Below, piece by piece: positions 22,926 through 34,236 of a DNA stretch of 51,295 bases. The notes under the pieces were generated by a model. That model did not search any database. It saw only the letters and a program-made list of their open reading frames with translations, and was not told the DNA's origin. Source of the DNA: Gnetum montanum (taxonomy: Eukaryota > Streptophyta > Gnetopsida > Gnetales > Gnetaceae); assembly GCA_015680685.1 (NCBI GenBank), contig MNCI01004660.1, positions 108,141 through 159,435 of the forward strand, in the 5' to 3' direction. Position numbers and translations under genes: made by a program. The stretch's first letter is position 1, and every line of letters begins with the position of its first letter.

Positions 22926-24820
22926 AATAATTATTTTTGATTTTTCTTTTATTTTTCAAATTTTTGTTTTTCAGTTTTTCATTTTTCAACTTTTTGCTTT
23001 ATCTTTTTATGTGTTTTTTTCTTTTTACATTTTTATAAGTAATCTCATCTACAAATAAAACACTCATGTGGATTGTTGGTCGAGGTGTGTTCTATGTTAT
23101 TAAGTCATGAGTGATCAATTATTTGGAATAGTGAGCCCATTACACCCACTCATCCATTCTACAAATAAGAGGTTCTATTCCTGGGTATAGTGATATTCTT
23201 GACATTTTTAAAACTTAAAATCAATTTTGTGTTCATTGTACCCAGAATGAAGAAGGATGGACCAAGAGGGAATGATTACGGTGTGACATCAAGGGGACTT
23301 GTGGATTCTCTTTGGTGACATTTGTGGAAGTTATCATGCAACCTGGTTGTGCTAAGATCCTTGTAGATCTAATGAAAAATGGGAGTAAGATTAATTAAAA
23401 GGGCATTCAAAAATCAAATGCTGTTCTAGGGGATCCCACTAGAAAGACATGCACCCATGCTTGAAGGTTAGAGGCTTCTCTAGATTCAGTAAAGTGAAAA
23501 AAAAAAGAGAAGAAAGAAGAAAAGAAAAGAAAAACAAAGTGCCATAAAACAAAAATCACTCCTCCCTTGTACTAAACGCCAAGGATCGTACACCTTGTTA
23601 TTATGGTACTCTCATAGTTGTTCATCATGGGATGAAACAATGTGATGTCATTGATTAGAAGGATAGACTTGGTCCTGATCTTGGAACGATGGGTTAATGA
23701 CATGTTAATCATGCTTTTCACATAGGATTCACTGTGCCCTGGGTCAATTACCTTATGTCCTGATCTCTATGCTCCGTTCTATACTTCATCTTATCTCACT
23801 CTTCGTGTAATTGTAGCTCATGTCCTGTGTAGCATAGAATCTTCATCTCATTTTAGTGATATTTACATGTGTGTGTTTTTTGGAGTTAGTGCGGATTACA
23901 TTTAACCCTTCTAGTACCCATGGACACTTTAAGTGTGGTTACACAAGGGCATTATAGGTTGGAACCTACTTTGGGGAGGACCCACTTGTGTAATCTTTTG
24001 TAATCTTCACTTATGACATAGCTCACACACACCATTTATTACCCTTAGCATACTGTTCATGATATTATTTTCCTTATTACTATCCCTCCAATTCAACATT
24101 CCAATGGATCATCACATAGCCTTTTTCTTTACCATTCGAGGTCCTTATTGATAAATTCCACACCATCATAATTTTCGTGCCTTCAGAACTAATTGAATTA
24201 CCCTGGAACCCTTTAACAATCGTCTAGATTTCCTTAGTTTACATTGTTTAATTTCAAAGAAATATTACAAATTCGGTACATTCTCTAAGTACCCTAACTT
24301 CAATGAAAATATATATACGTGACCCCCCTATGCTAATCAACATCATTTGCAATTGTTCACGTAGGGGAAGTTTTTCAATTCCTCTCTACGACTCATGATT
24401 GCACGTCCCTTACTTTCATATCCATAACTCACTCGTTGATACTCCAATTTTCATTCCGTTTGATCATACTTGAACCCAGAGTGTTCAGCTTAGTCATGGG
24501 GGAGGGGCACACGCCGAATAGTGCATATAGTGCATAAATGTTTTGAAATTTATCATCACCTGAAGGACATATTTGAGGGTAATTAGTTGTAGAATTAAGA
24601 ATAGCATGTGTCAAAACCAATTTCATCCCCTTAGCTATACTAGAAAATTAAATTTGGAAACCACCTAAGCAAAGAGGACTCAACACTATAATCTTTCGGG
24701 GACATGTTCTTCTAATAATTAACATCACATGGAAATAAAGTAAATCTATTAAGGCAAGCAGTAAAATATAACCTAACTTTGGTAACAACCTTACTAACAA
24801 TTAGTTCCGTGTGATTGCAA
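22926..24820. other. B2 internal non-coding region
   Basis: Aligns with 8758-10589 of B1. Only short, unconserved frames are present. Starts with a T-rich run and includes a purine-rich AAAAGAAGAAAGAAG patch near 23500-23545. Confidence 0.7.
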
Positions 24821-25402
24821 ATGGCCCTGAAATGTGGACAATAGGAAGGTCCTACTCAAGGTGCGATCAAAAGACCCAGGAGAGGTAAAGGACAAGTTCC
24901 TATCGAAAAACATGCAAAGCAAGAGGAACAATCATTTAGTATCCACCAAGAAGACCCTACTACTGTACAATCAAGGCCTACCCTCTCTAAAAGTGATGCC
25001 TGGTACTTAGGGGAAACATACCAATTTTGGCACAATAAAGAAGAAGGTACCATAGTTAACAATTATGGTGTGACTATTGATTTCTCTGTTCAAGCCATTT
25101 CGAAAGTATTAAACCTTTCGAATATAGGCCCAAAGGTTTCTTAGAACCAGTTGGACACTTTCAGAACCAAGCAACTTAATAAACTGTTGACAGAGAATAA
25201 AATGGTGATGGAAGAAAAAGAGAAGGCTGACTGGGATGACTCTGTGGCACAAGTGCAAACTTACATGCATGCCAAGGCACTCAAGGCCTTACAAGAGGAG
25301 AAGCTCCAGGCCATACTTCAATTCCATCAGGCTTCAAAGCCTAGAACACATGACAAAGGAAAAGAACCTATGGAGGAGCCGCCACCACTAGGAACTACAT
25401 GA
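24821..25402 (+). pseudogene. B2 accessory frame near the 3' LTR
   Basis: ATG 24821 to TGA 25400: 193 codons with only two in-frame stops (TAG at 24842, TAG near 25142). Features in order are a basic N-terminus (IKRPRRGKGQ), SDAWYLGETYQFWHNKEEGT, NNYGVTIDFSVQAISKVLNL, a charged helical stretch from about residue 110 (LTENKMVMEEKEKADWDD, ALKALQEEKLQAILQFHQ), and a Pro-rich end. The long frame, preserved in register in two copies apart from point stops, indicates past protein coding. Family is unknown; see the B1 entry for a weak resemblance. Confidence 0.72.
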
Positions 25403-25567
25403 GTTTTCATTTTTGTAGTTGTAGTATCTTTCTGTGTTATGTCTTCCCACATTGCGACATTATTTCATTTTTTTCCAATTAATAATCCCATACCTATCCA
25501 CTGTGTAATCAATGGAGCTTGTTTTCTTTGTAACTCGAGGATGAGTTTTTATTTAGTTGTGGGGGTA

Positions 25568-26429
25568 TGATGGGATGCGATATTGCATGGGCCACGATAT
25601 TGCATATGCAATATCGCATCTGCCACGATATTGCATCCCCCAGGATATCGTGTCTTCCCTACGATATCGTGTACGCGATTTCGTAGTCCACCACAATGTC
25701 TATAAATAAGAAGCAACTCTCCCTTGTTTATCATCCTAGTTTAGATTGTAGTGAAACTCTGGCAGTTTGAGCCCTCCAGATATAGATTATTTTTCAATAT
25801 TTGCCCATAATGTGGTGAATATAATTGTATGACATCCTTTATTCAAGTGCGACATACTTGGACATGCACATGACCAGAAATAAATATCGAGATTACTTCA
25901 TCATTGCAGAATTTACTTTGTTTATTTATTTATTTAATTTTTATTTACTGCTTTCCTAATTAGTCTCTTTTACCCTTATCTCCTAGTAACGCGGAATGAG
26001 TACGACTTAATTACGAGCATTTAAGTATGACTACTTGGTAACCTAGTGTCGTAGCTAGGATCTGCACTTGGTAATCCTAGTGGTAGTCGTGCACAAAGTC
26101 CAAGATGTGTACGGATAATCAAGGAATGGATGCTCATCGCACTTAGGCTAGATTAGATTCTCTTACTGTTTCCTCCTAGGTTAGTTAATTTAATATTACT
26201 TTGCATTGCCTTCAGGAGTAGCATTAGATTAGAGCACATCATACACCTCACTTTGGACTAAACCATACGTGAAAAATATAATACTAGTCTAGGTGGGAAG
26301 ACAGTGAACTGTGACCTAAGGTTAATGATCTAGGTGCCACAACTAGTCCATCTGCGGAGTTCGATTGGATCGCGCATGAGACCGCTCGTATTCGTATGGT
26401 TGAGTGTAGGTGTACCTCGCCACTCATCA
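25568..26429 (+). repeat. 3' LTR of B2 (862 bp)
   Basis: Follows GTGGGGGTA. Starts TGATGGGATGCGATATTGC, ends CGCCACTCATCA. The palindrome array is about twice as long as in the 5' LTR of the same element. The TATA box is at 25701-25708. Confidence 0.93.
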
Positions 26430-26434
26430 CCTTG

Positions 26435-26731
26435 TGACAATATTGATAATGAGAGCTTAACTATATATATAATTACATATATATATATATATTTATAAAT
26501 CTTATTTAAAATAACAATAAATTATATATTTAAATTTTAATGGTGTTTTTGATGGCTAACATCGGTATCTCTTTTGATCATTTGGTTATTTTAATCATGT
26601 TTAGATCACTATAATTTACTTTCAAATTTTATCTCTTTGTTTAGTGATTTTTTTATTGCATTTCTTTTTAAAAATTTCATGATTTTTATGGCTCCTTGCA
26701 CTTGCATGCAATTTGTAGTTTGGGGGCTAAG
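26435..26731. other. A2 3' untranslated region, after B2
   Basis: Continuation of A2, with an (AT)n run near 26465-26495, ending TTGGGGGCTAAG, a purine-rich tract immediately before the 3' LTR. Confidence 0.75.
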
Positions 26732-28570
26732 TGTTGAGGTCAACCTCACCCATGCTAGGCATGGGGCCATTATCAATGCACATGTAAGAAATTATAGTTG
26801 CAAAGTAGTCAAAATGCACAAATCAAATTCATAGGAATTCAACAAATGGTATATTGGTTTTATGTAAAAAGAAAAATATACACAATAGGTCCTCAACCAC
26901 ACATAAATAAAATAAAATAAAAATTATGAATTTCAATTGCTAAATGAGCAAGTAGTACACCGGCACATGATAAATAGTGCACCACATGCTTTGCATAGAC
27001 CTCTAAAAGATAACCTCAGTGTAACCTATCAGTCATGTTGCTGTTACCAATTGCCCCTTGGAGAGAGAAAGTGATATAAAGGAATTCCATTTAGAAAAGA
27101 AAAGAAATAAAATCAAGAGAAAAGTTAAGCCACCTAAAAAATGCCAACAAAATAGCATATCTTTAAATTATAAAACTTGCTAATGATTGCATAATTTGTG
27201 CAAGTCTAATGAATTGATTTTCATATATTTTTCTTAAAAGTCAAATACAACATACTCAAATAAAGTATGATGCTACAAAAAAATTTCAAAACTATTTGAT
27301 TTGCTCTTAGCAAATAGATTTTCTTTTTTGGAATTCCCAAAGAGTGCCAATTGAAACTCCTCCTATCATTAAAAAGAATTACATATTTACAAAACGTTTG
27401 TTAAAACATGTGGAACAATGATGTAGCGTGTTAACGGTGAATGATGGTTAACTACAGTTCACGGGTTTCTTCTCCCGCAGACTGCTATTTACAACGGAGC
27501 CAACCAAAGCCAAGGGGAGGGGGGGTGGAGCCAAAGCCTGCAACCACCATTCTCTCTTCAACTGGCAGGCAACACCAACAACGGAGGTAGAGAACCACAC
27601 GAGCACCACCTGCACGCGTAGATGGCGATAGGTGGTGTGTCAATAGTGACGCGGACACCGTGAGGGGTGGTGTTTTTAGACATCGATCTCTCCTTCTTCT
27701 TATCCTTTCACAGCACTCATATGGGGAACAAGACACAAAACATCTTCCCAGATGTGCGAGGCATCAAGGCAACAGCAGACGCCTAGCGCCTGGTAACAAC
27801 GGATTCAGCAGAAGTCTTTCTTTCTGCCCATAAAAAGACAACCTGCAGTGGCGGCCCCCAGATAGTCTCTCTGGACAGTGTATCACAATGACGACTGTAG
27901 TTGTAGCATAGGTGACCACAGATAGAGGCTGATGCATAAGGGACAGTCTATTTCTTTTAGTCTCTAACCACAATAAACAGTGGTTGACGGTATTTGACAT
28001 TACATCCAATATGCACATCGATTTTCTGTTTTGTGTACTTTTGTATTTTTCTTTTTTTTTCTTTGCCAACTACAGTGACATTTTAGAACACAGTATCAAC
28101 AGGGGTGTGCTTCCTGAAGCACAGGTAGACAAGTAAGCACTTGGGCTATCCATTTTGTTGCATTGCTTTGTGTTAAGCTAAGCTCTTTTTGCTCAATCAC
28201 CATTAATTTGATGTCATTGTAACAAGACCATTAGTCTCTGTCAAATGTTTATTTCTAAATAGATCGTTAAAATCAGATTTTCGCTTGTATTTGGAGTTCT
28301 CAAACTTTTGGTTATTTTTTTGAAAAAACAATCTTTCATTTTTCAACTTATTTTTGCTACTTTATTTTTCTTGTTTAAAGTTGGGATAGTTATTCTATTT
28401 AAGTTTCTTTATCAAATTTCTTAGTTCAATTTATCTATTTAAATGTTGCACAACTTTTTCAGCTAAGACTATTCCTGGGTTTCCATACTTATACGGGAGG
28501 CACCCTAGGCGATAGTCTCCTAAAACGAGTTTTCACAGATGTTCGCGTGTCCAAAATTTACGCATCAATA
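26732..28570 (+). repeat. 3' LTR of A2 (1839 bp)
   Basis: Starts TGTTGAGGTCAACCTC as the 5' LTR does and ends GCATCAATA, where the 5' LTR has GCATCAACA. It runs directly into AGTAAAATTATG (from 28570), the start of the right copy of the hAT block. The same block at 3374 lacks the LTR, so 3374 shows the site without the element. Confidence 0.9.
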
Positions 28571-29690
28571 GTAAAATTATGTGTATATTTCTTTGTTGAT
28601 AGAACATCAATTTAAAATCCAATACAATACAATGATTTTTATATATAAAAATTTACAATATTTTTATTTATTGCTATCTAAGAAAAATTACCCATCAATA
28701 AAATTAGATAGAAGTTGTAAAAGAATTTATTTAAAAAATAGTAAAAAAAGAAAAATATATATTAAGAAAAATTTTGGTCATTGATAAATAAAATTTTTTA
28801 AATAAGTATATGACATATTAAGTTGAATACATTAACATGTTAAAATTGTAACATTATATTGTTTATACCAGATTGTTATTATTATTTTTTTATATGTTTT
28901 TTATTTTTACCACCATCAAACATATTTTCATAATTAGAATCTAGAACTTCCATAGGAAGTTCATCATCTCCATCATCCATAGATCCTCCATAATCCCACA
29001 TTTAATGAGGACCCATTTTGTAATCTTGAGAAGATTGAGATAATAACCTAATATTTGAATGAACAAAAACTAAATCTTCAGCCTTTGCAATGCTTAGTCT
29101 ATTGCATTTTGTTGAGTGAATAAATGCATATTCACTCCAATTTCTTTAACATGCTAATGCATTGGAAACCTATAATACAAAAAGAATTAAATTAAAAACT
29201 TAATAAGAGGATTCTACTAAGAAATCTTTGTTACATAAGCATGAGGATTTTGATTATCTTCTTCCATAATCAATAAGAGTCAAAAAAACTTTATTAAAAA
29301 TAAGATCTAAATATGTTATTTTAGCTCAAATAAAGGAAACAACAAAAATTAAAGAGAAGCAGCAAACATGAAAAAAGAAAAGATTATTGTCATTAAATAT
29401 TCAATTCACAAAAAAATATTTATAAATATTTTTCAAATAAAATTTAAAAAGAAAACTTACTTGAGATAAAACACGAATTGCTACCTCCTTCAGTAATAGA
29501 GTTTGAGTTCCATACTGATTCCGAAATGTAAAAGCATCTAATGCTTCACGATCATATGCACAATTAGGATGTGCAAAATTTTCCTTTGATTTGATATAAA
29601 TGTCATATTCTTTCTTTATCTTTACATGATCTTCTCTACTTGAAAAAAATTGATCAATATAAGTTTTTCAACCTTTGTTAACTTCCTCAT
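28571..29690. repeat. Right copy of the duplicated hAT-containing block
   Basis: Direct duplicate of 3374-5693 without the solo LTR. The uninterrupted sequence GTATATGACATATTAAG near 28807-28823 is the empty site of that LTR. Confidence 0.88.
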
Positions 29691-31250
29691 CTATTCATGG
29701 CTTTTTATGAAACCATTTTGGATTAAGAAGAAACCCAATAGAATGAAGGGGAGAATGAAGCATCCTCCATCTCTTATCACTACATTCCCATATTAAATCC
29801 TTTGTATGCTGATCCAAAGAAAATGAATCATTTTGTAAAATCTTAAACAATAATTCTCTCATTTGATCCATTTTTTCAAAAATTTCTCCCATGGATGGAG
29901 AATTACTATCACAAAGTCTCAAAACCTCATAGATGGGATAAAATTTTTTTAAAGTAGCTTCAACTTGTTTCCAAAATAATTTTTCCCTACCTCCAACAAT
30001 AAGATCAACAATTTTTTTACATAAACTTCAATTAACATTTGATGAAATTTTCCACCTTTCCCACTCTAATGAAATTACCATTTTCCTAAGAGACTATTTC
30101 ACTTTAAAAAGATGTTCAATTATAATAAATTGTGAGGCAAACCTAGTTAGTAACTGTAAAAAAGAGTACTTTTGGTAGATGGCTTGTGATAATGAATAAT
30201 TAGTGATAAATTGCTGAATTTTTTTACCATTTGCTACAACTTCTGATATCCAATCAACACCAACATAAATATCTTTTAATAACAAATTTAAGCAATGTGT
30301 TGCACAAGGAGTCCAAAAAATATTTGAATATTCATCCTCTATCATCTCTCTTACCAACACATTATTTGAAGCACTATTTGTGATAATTTGCACAATATTA
30401 TCTCTTCCTATTGTATTTATAACCTCACAAAATAATCCCATGAGATAGACAACATTTTTAACATTTCCTGAAGTGTCATATGACTTGATAAAAATAACAC
30501 TTTTTGCAGATGAAGCAAAGATATTAATAAGTGATTTGTTGGTAATATATGTCCACCCATCTGATAAAATAAAAACACCTATAACAAACCAACTATCCTT
30601 AATGCCTCTTAAATTTGCTTTAACTCAAGCTTTTTTTTCAGTTAAAAGTGTTGTTCTAATTTTTTCATAACAAGTTGGCACATACCCTTTTGAAACAGAA
30701 TTTATCATCTGTATGACTTGTTTAAAATAAGGAGACCTAGCAATGTTAAAAGGCATGCCACATGCATAGAAAAGTCTTGTTATAGCTACATCCACATTTT
30801 TTTTATTTGAAGAATCAAACATTTTTTCTAAATTAGTATTTGACATTGAATTACTGACATTTGTTTGTGTTTTTGTACTCTTGATGGTGGACATGACATC
30901 AAAATTCTTGAATTGCTTAATGAGATCTTCTTTTTCAGATTTTGGTATTCTTTTACACACCAAAATTTGCTCTTTCTTCCCAATTCCAAGAAAGTGATAC
31001 CTAAGATGTGCAACAAAACTACTTCTATTTATGTTGCAATAAGGACAAATCCATGATTTGCTTCCTAAATTACGATACTTACCTCCATAATATTTCCCTT
31101 TAACATTTGCTATAGTTCATAGTTTTTTTTTTGAAAATCTTTTTTTAATAATTGATATTCTGATTTTTCTCCATGCCCTTCTTCCTCTTCAGAAAGCAAA
31201 TTTTCTTCAGATGACATTAATCCTATATGTCTATTATAAAAATTTATAAT
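28900..31250 (-). pseudogene. hAT superfamily transposase relic (DUF659/hAT-C)
   Basis: Minus strand, broken by stops. In order: an acidic N-terminus (LLSEEEEGHG, ~31170); a BED-type zinc finger near 31050-30960 (CPYCN...H...H); a DUF659-type segment (ACGMPFNIARSPYFKQVI, ~30740); the RNase-H-like core (IVQIITNSASNNVLV, FWTPCATHCLNLLLKDI, 30400-30250); KDLIWECSDKRWRMLHSPLH near 29780; then KEVAIRVLSQ with a GTAAGT donor (29456) and a dimerisation-type end (EYAFIHSTKCNRLS, ~29120). These are the hallmarks of plant hAT transposases, which excise and insert with 8-bp duplications. Terminal inverted repeats were not identified. The stops make it inactive. Confidence 0.82.
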
Positions 31251-31319
31251 ATTTTTTACAAAGAAGATTAAAACAAACCATAAAACAAAAACATATTTTA
31301 AAAATGACTGATGCAATCA

Positions 31320-34230
31320 TGCTCTTTGGTAGACAATGTATAACAGAATTTCATCCAAAAAATAAAAATTAAAAATAAAGATTATTCCAAGTCCAATTCA
31401 AAAAAATATTTCATTTTAAATAACACTCAGAGTCTTAAACCAATTAATAAACACAGATTCACCACTACATGTTAACAATCAAATAAAATCCTCAAAGATG
31501 GCAAAGAAGTTTGTACTAGAAGTCTATGGATGATTTGGTCAGTTTACTAATTGCTGCCTAATGTCCTTGTTTAGTTTCAGTTTTTAACTTTTTTAGGTCT
31601 TCTTATGTTCTCTTATTTTCACTTAAAGAAAATATTTTCAATAATAGAAATTTGGCAACTGTAACAGGGGAAAGTGCTAACTAGGGATCATAGGAAAGAG
31701 TTTAATAATGTTGTAAAAATAGTGCTAAACTATCACTATGCTATTGTTTTTTGCTCGTCTCTGTCTTTTTTGCCTTATCCTTAAATTATTTGTTATTTGT
31801 TTTATTGTTTATTTTTTGATTTTATTTTTTGAAAAAGTAGTTTATTTATCCTAAAACTAATAGTTATACTTTAAATAATTGTTTCTTTATTTTTTAATTA
31901 CTTTTTTACTTAAAATTTTTATAGTTTAAAATAAATTCAACTGCAACTAACCGTTAACCATAACACTATTTCTTTTCTCTTAAATACATTGCAGTTGATA
32001 TTATAATTGAAATGATTTGCAAATGATTGGTAGTAAATGAAATGATTTTGATCTGAAATAGGTAAATCTACGTAGTGCAACAAAAAAGTGTCCTCAATCA
32101 AAGGCAAAAACAATATGCATGATAATTATCTTATGATTTAAAAAAAAACAAATTAATTTTTTGTTGTTCTCATTTTATGTTTTGAACCACAATAGTGGGT
32201 ATGGAGCCGTAGTGGGAGAGGTAACCAATATGCTGGAACTTGACAGTGACAAAAAGGTAGTGGCAGAAACTTATTCAAATACCAATATCTTTGAAGGTAG
32301 TGGTGCCAAAGGTGGCTCGTTGTGACTAGAACCCCATTGCAGGTATGGTATACTAGTATTTGCTTTGTGTCATTGCAAATTTAGTCAATAGAATTTCTTG
32401 CATCTATTATTTATGAGCATAGCTTGTTAGAAAGTTTTGTGACTGTCTTAGGACATTCATATGTTCATTCTCTAACAGTTCACACAAAGATAAAAAAAAT
32501 TATGTAAAAGAATGGACCTAAACTAGATTGTGATAAATAGAATCCATCCCCTCCCTATTTAGTTTCATGTTTTTGTTAGGATTTATTTGTAGAATATTAA
32601 ATGCCGACATAGATTAGAGTTTGTTGAGAAATAAATGCTCATTTTCATTTTCATAGTTATTATTGTTGATGTTTGGTTTTCCTCTTGGGGTTACAACACT
32701 TGGCTTCTTTTTTCTTTATTCCATTTTTTATTGTTCAAATACCAATATCTTTGACAACAAAAAAGGTAGTGAACAACATTCTAAATCTTTCATTCTAAAT
32801 ACCACTCAAAGAGACTCAAACTAATAATAAACACTGCCACTCTTTCATATAGATAAATAAGCATAAGGCAAGATCTGAGATTAAATCTACGAATAAAAGG
32901 ATTTGTTGCCCCCATTGAAATGGGAATAGAGAAAGGCCAAAGACAAGCTTACTATATTAACTTTGAAGAGATGACTTTAAAAATGTGACCAACCCTTATT
33001 TTATATAGAATATGAATTGCAGTGATTAAAATTTACTGTAATAATAATAAGAAACTCTAACTCAAAGAAAAGAATCTCAATAAAGAGAGACCAATGAAGA
33101 GATAATGTACAAAAATGGTCTCTGAATGCACAGTTTAGCTCATTTTGAAGAGGGAGGAGGAGTGTTTGTTGCAAAAGTGAGACTTACCACACAAAGTTGA
33201 CTAACAATTTATGGTTATGGATAGCGATGCAGAAGCACCAGCAATGGTCGTAAAGAAGGAGTAGCAATAGCAGGATTACCAGTGTTCACAGCTCAACGAT
33301 GCAAAAGCAGCATCAATAGCAAGATTAGCAGTGTTCATAGCACAGGCCCTAAATGTTTTACCTAAATGTGTTACTTATTATAATCTCTAAATTTTTTTCT
33401 TAGCCATAAAATAAACCCTAAATTTTTTCCCTCCATGTTTGCCGTTTCACACATTCAATTTGATGCAGACCTGCATTTAATTTGTGACACATGTGGGTGT
33501 TGAGAATCAAGCATCGGATCCTTTTGTATCTTTGAAACCATAAAATTAAAAAATAATATCAAAGAAAATGAAACGTGTCAAAAACCTTTCACGTTTCAGT
33601 CTCTACGTTTCAGTCTGCCAGAGACGTGTAGCTCACTAAGTGATAGTTACTGTTCATGGGAAATGGCGTTTTGAAACTGGATCCCATTTCTGCAACAAAA
33701 AACATCCATTGCGTTTCTGGCAACATAGCCTTCGAGTGCATAGCAGTGCAAGCTAACTAACTCGCCAATGGCCCATGCACCAGCACATATGTTATCATTT
33801 AACAGCCCTAGAAAATATAATTAACAAAAAATCCTAAAATCTTGAACAGCCTGTAAGGATAGTCTCTGAATTTGCTCTAAAAGGCAGAAACATAAAGTGA
33901 ACTTGATACTGAAAATGGCGTTTACCGGCTAATTGTTTGATCACACAAAATTATATGCACTGAATATGAAACCAGCCACAAAAAAGTTATCTGACACTCT
34001 GGCCTTATTATGTATAGCAAGCTGCTGTTTTCAAACATGTTTCAATCATATGGTGAATATTTTGAAACAGTTAAAAACGTCTTTGAATCACCTAGGAGCA
34101 GCACTTAAATTTAATTGAAATGAAAATATATTAACAAAAAATTATAAGAAAATCATATGATTCAAAAGCTTTAAATATGAAAATGATGCATTTGGCCAAA
34201 TAGTCACGGATCTCTTGAATGGAGAATTAT
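31320..34230. other. Intron sequence without recognised elements
   Basis: AT-rich intron sequence between the hAT relic and the large helicase exon. I found no coding frame, LTR boundary or RNA gene. Two loosely similar phrases recur (AAATACCAATATCTTTGA at 32277 and 32736). Confidence 0.5.
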
Positions 34231-34236
34231 ACTTAC

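Larger units (their letters stand above)
20003..26429 (+). mobile_element. Element B2, complete non-autonomous LTR retrotransposon (6427 bp)
   Basis: Target duplication CCTTG on both sides (19998-20002, 26430-26434), inserted in the A2 3' untranslated part. The uninterrupted site is present in A1 (TTACCTTGTGACAATATTG, ~13580-13600). Layout and length match B1: LTR, tRNA-Asp primer site, gag-like frame, ~1.9 kb non-coding, accessory frame, GGGGGTA, LTR. The reading frames are less damaged than in B1, so B2 may be younger or better preserved. No pol domain is present. Confidence 0.93.
13885..28570 (+). mobile_element. Element A2, Ty3/gypsy-like with both LTRs, carrying nested B2
   Basis: LTRs at 13885-15713 and 26732-28570 are in direct orientation. 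Removing B2 and one target duplication leaves about 8.25 kb. The order is LTR, leader, gag, protease, integrase C-terminus, long 3' untranslated part, LTR. RT, RNase H and the integrase core are deleted. The 5' LTR is shared with A1, because A1 3' sequence runs straight into it, so the array reads internal-LTR-internal-LTR. No clean target duplication can be shown. The element is defective and many stops are CAA/CAG to TAA/TAG changes. Confidence 0.88.
2838..34236 (-). other. Giant intron (~31.4 kb) of the PIE1-like locus
   Basis: The donor GAAA|GTAAGT is at 34236-34231 and the acceptor AACCAG is at 2838-2843, both on the minus strand. The two flanking exons join in phase. Nearly all of the intron is transposon sequence: a solo LTR, two linked gypsy-like A copies, two B elements and a duplicated hAT relic. 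Stretches with nothing recognised are 2843-3142, 3263-3373 and 31320-34230. Confidence 0.8.

Noticed and set aside
28581-28784. 67-codon plus-strand frame
   Set aside because: AT-rich chance frame in the duplicated block; not conserved in the left copy.
3374-29690. Interpreting the two hAT blocks as LTRs of one giant element
   Set aside because: The blocks lack TG...CA ends, contain transposase coding sequence, and the interval begins inside a truncated A element rather than at a primer site.
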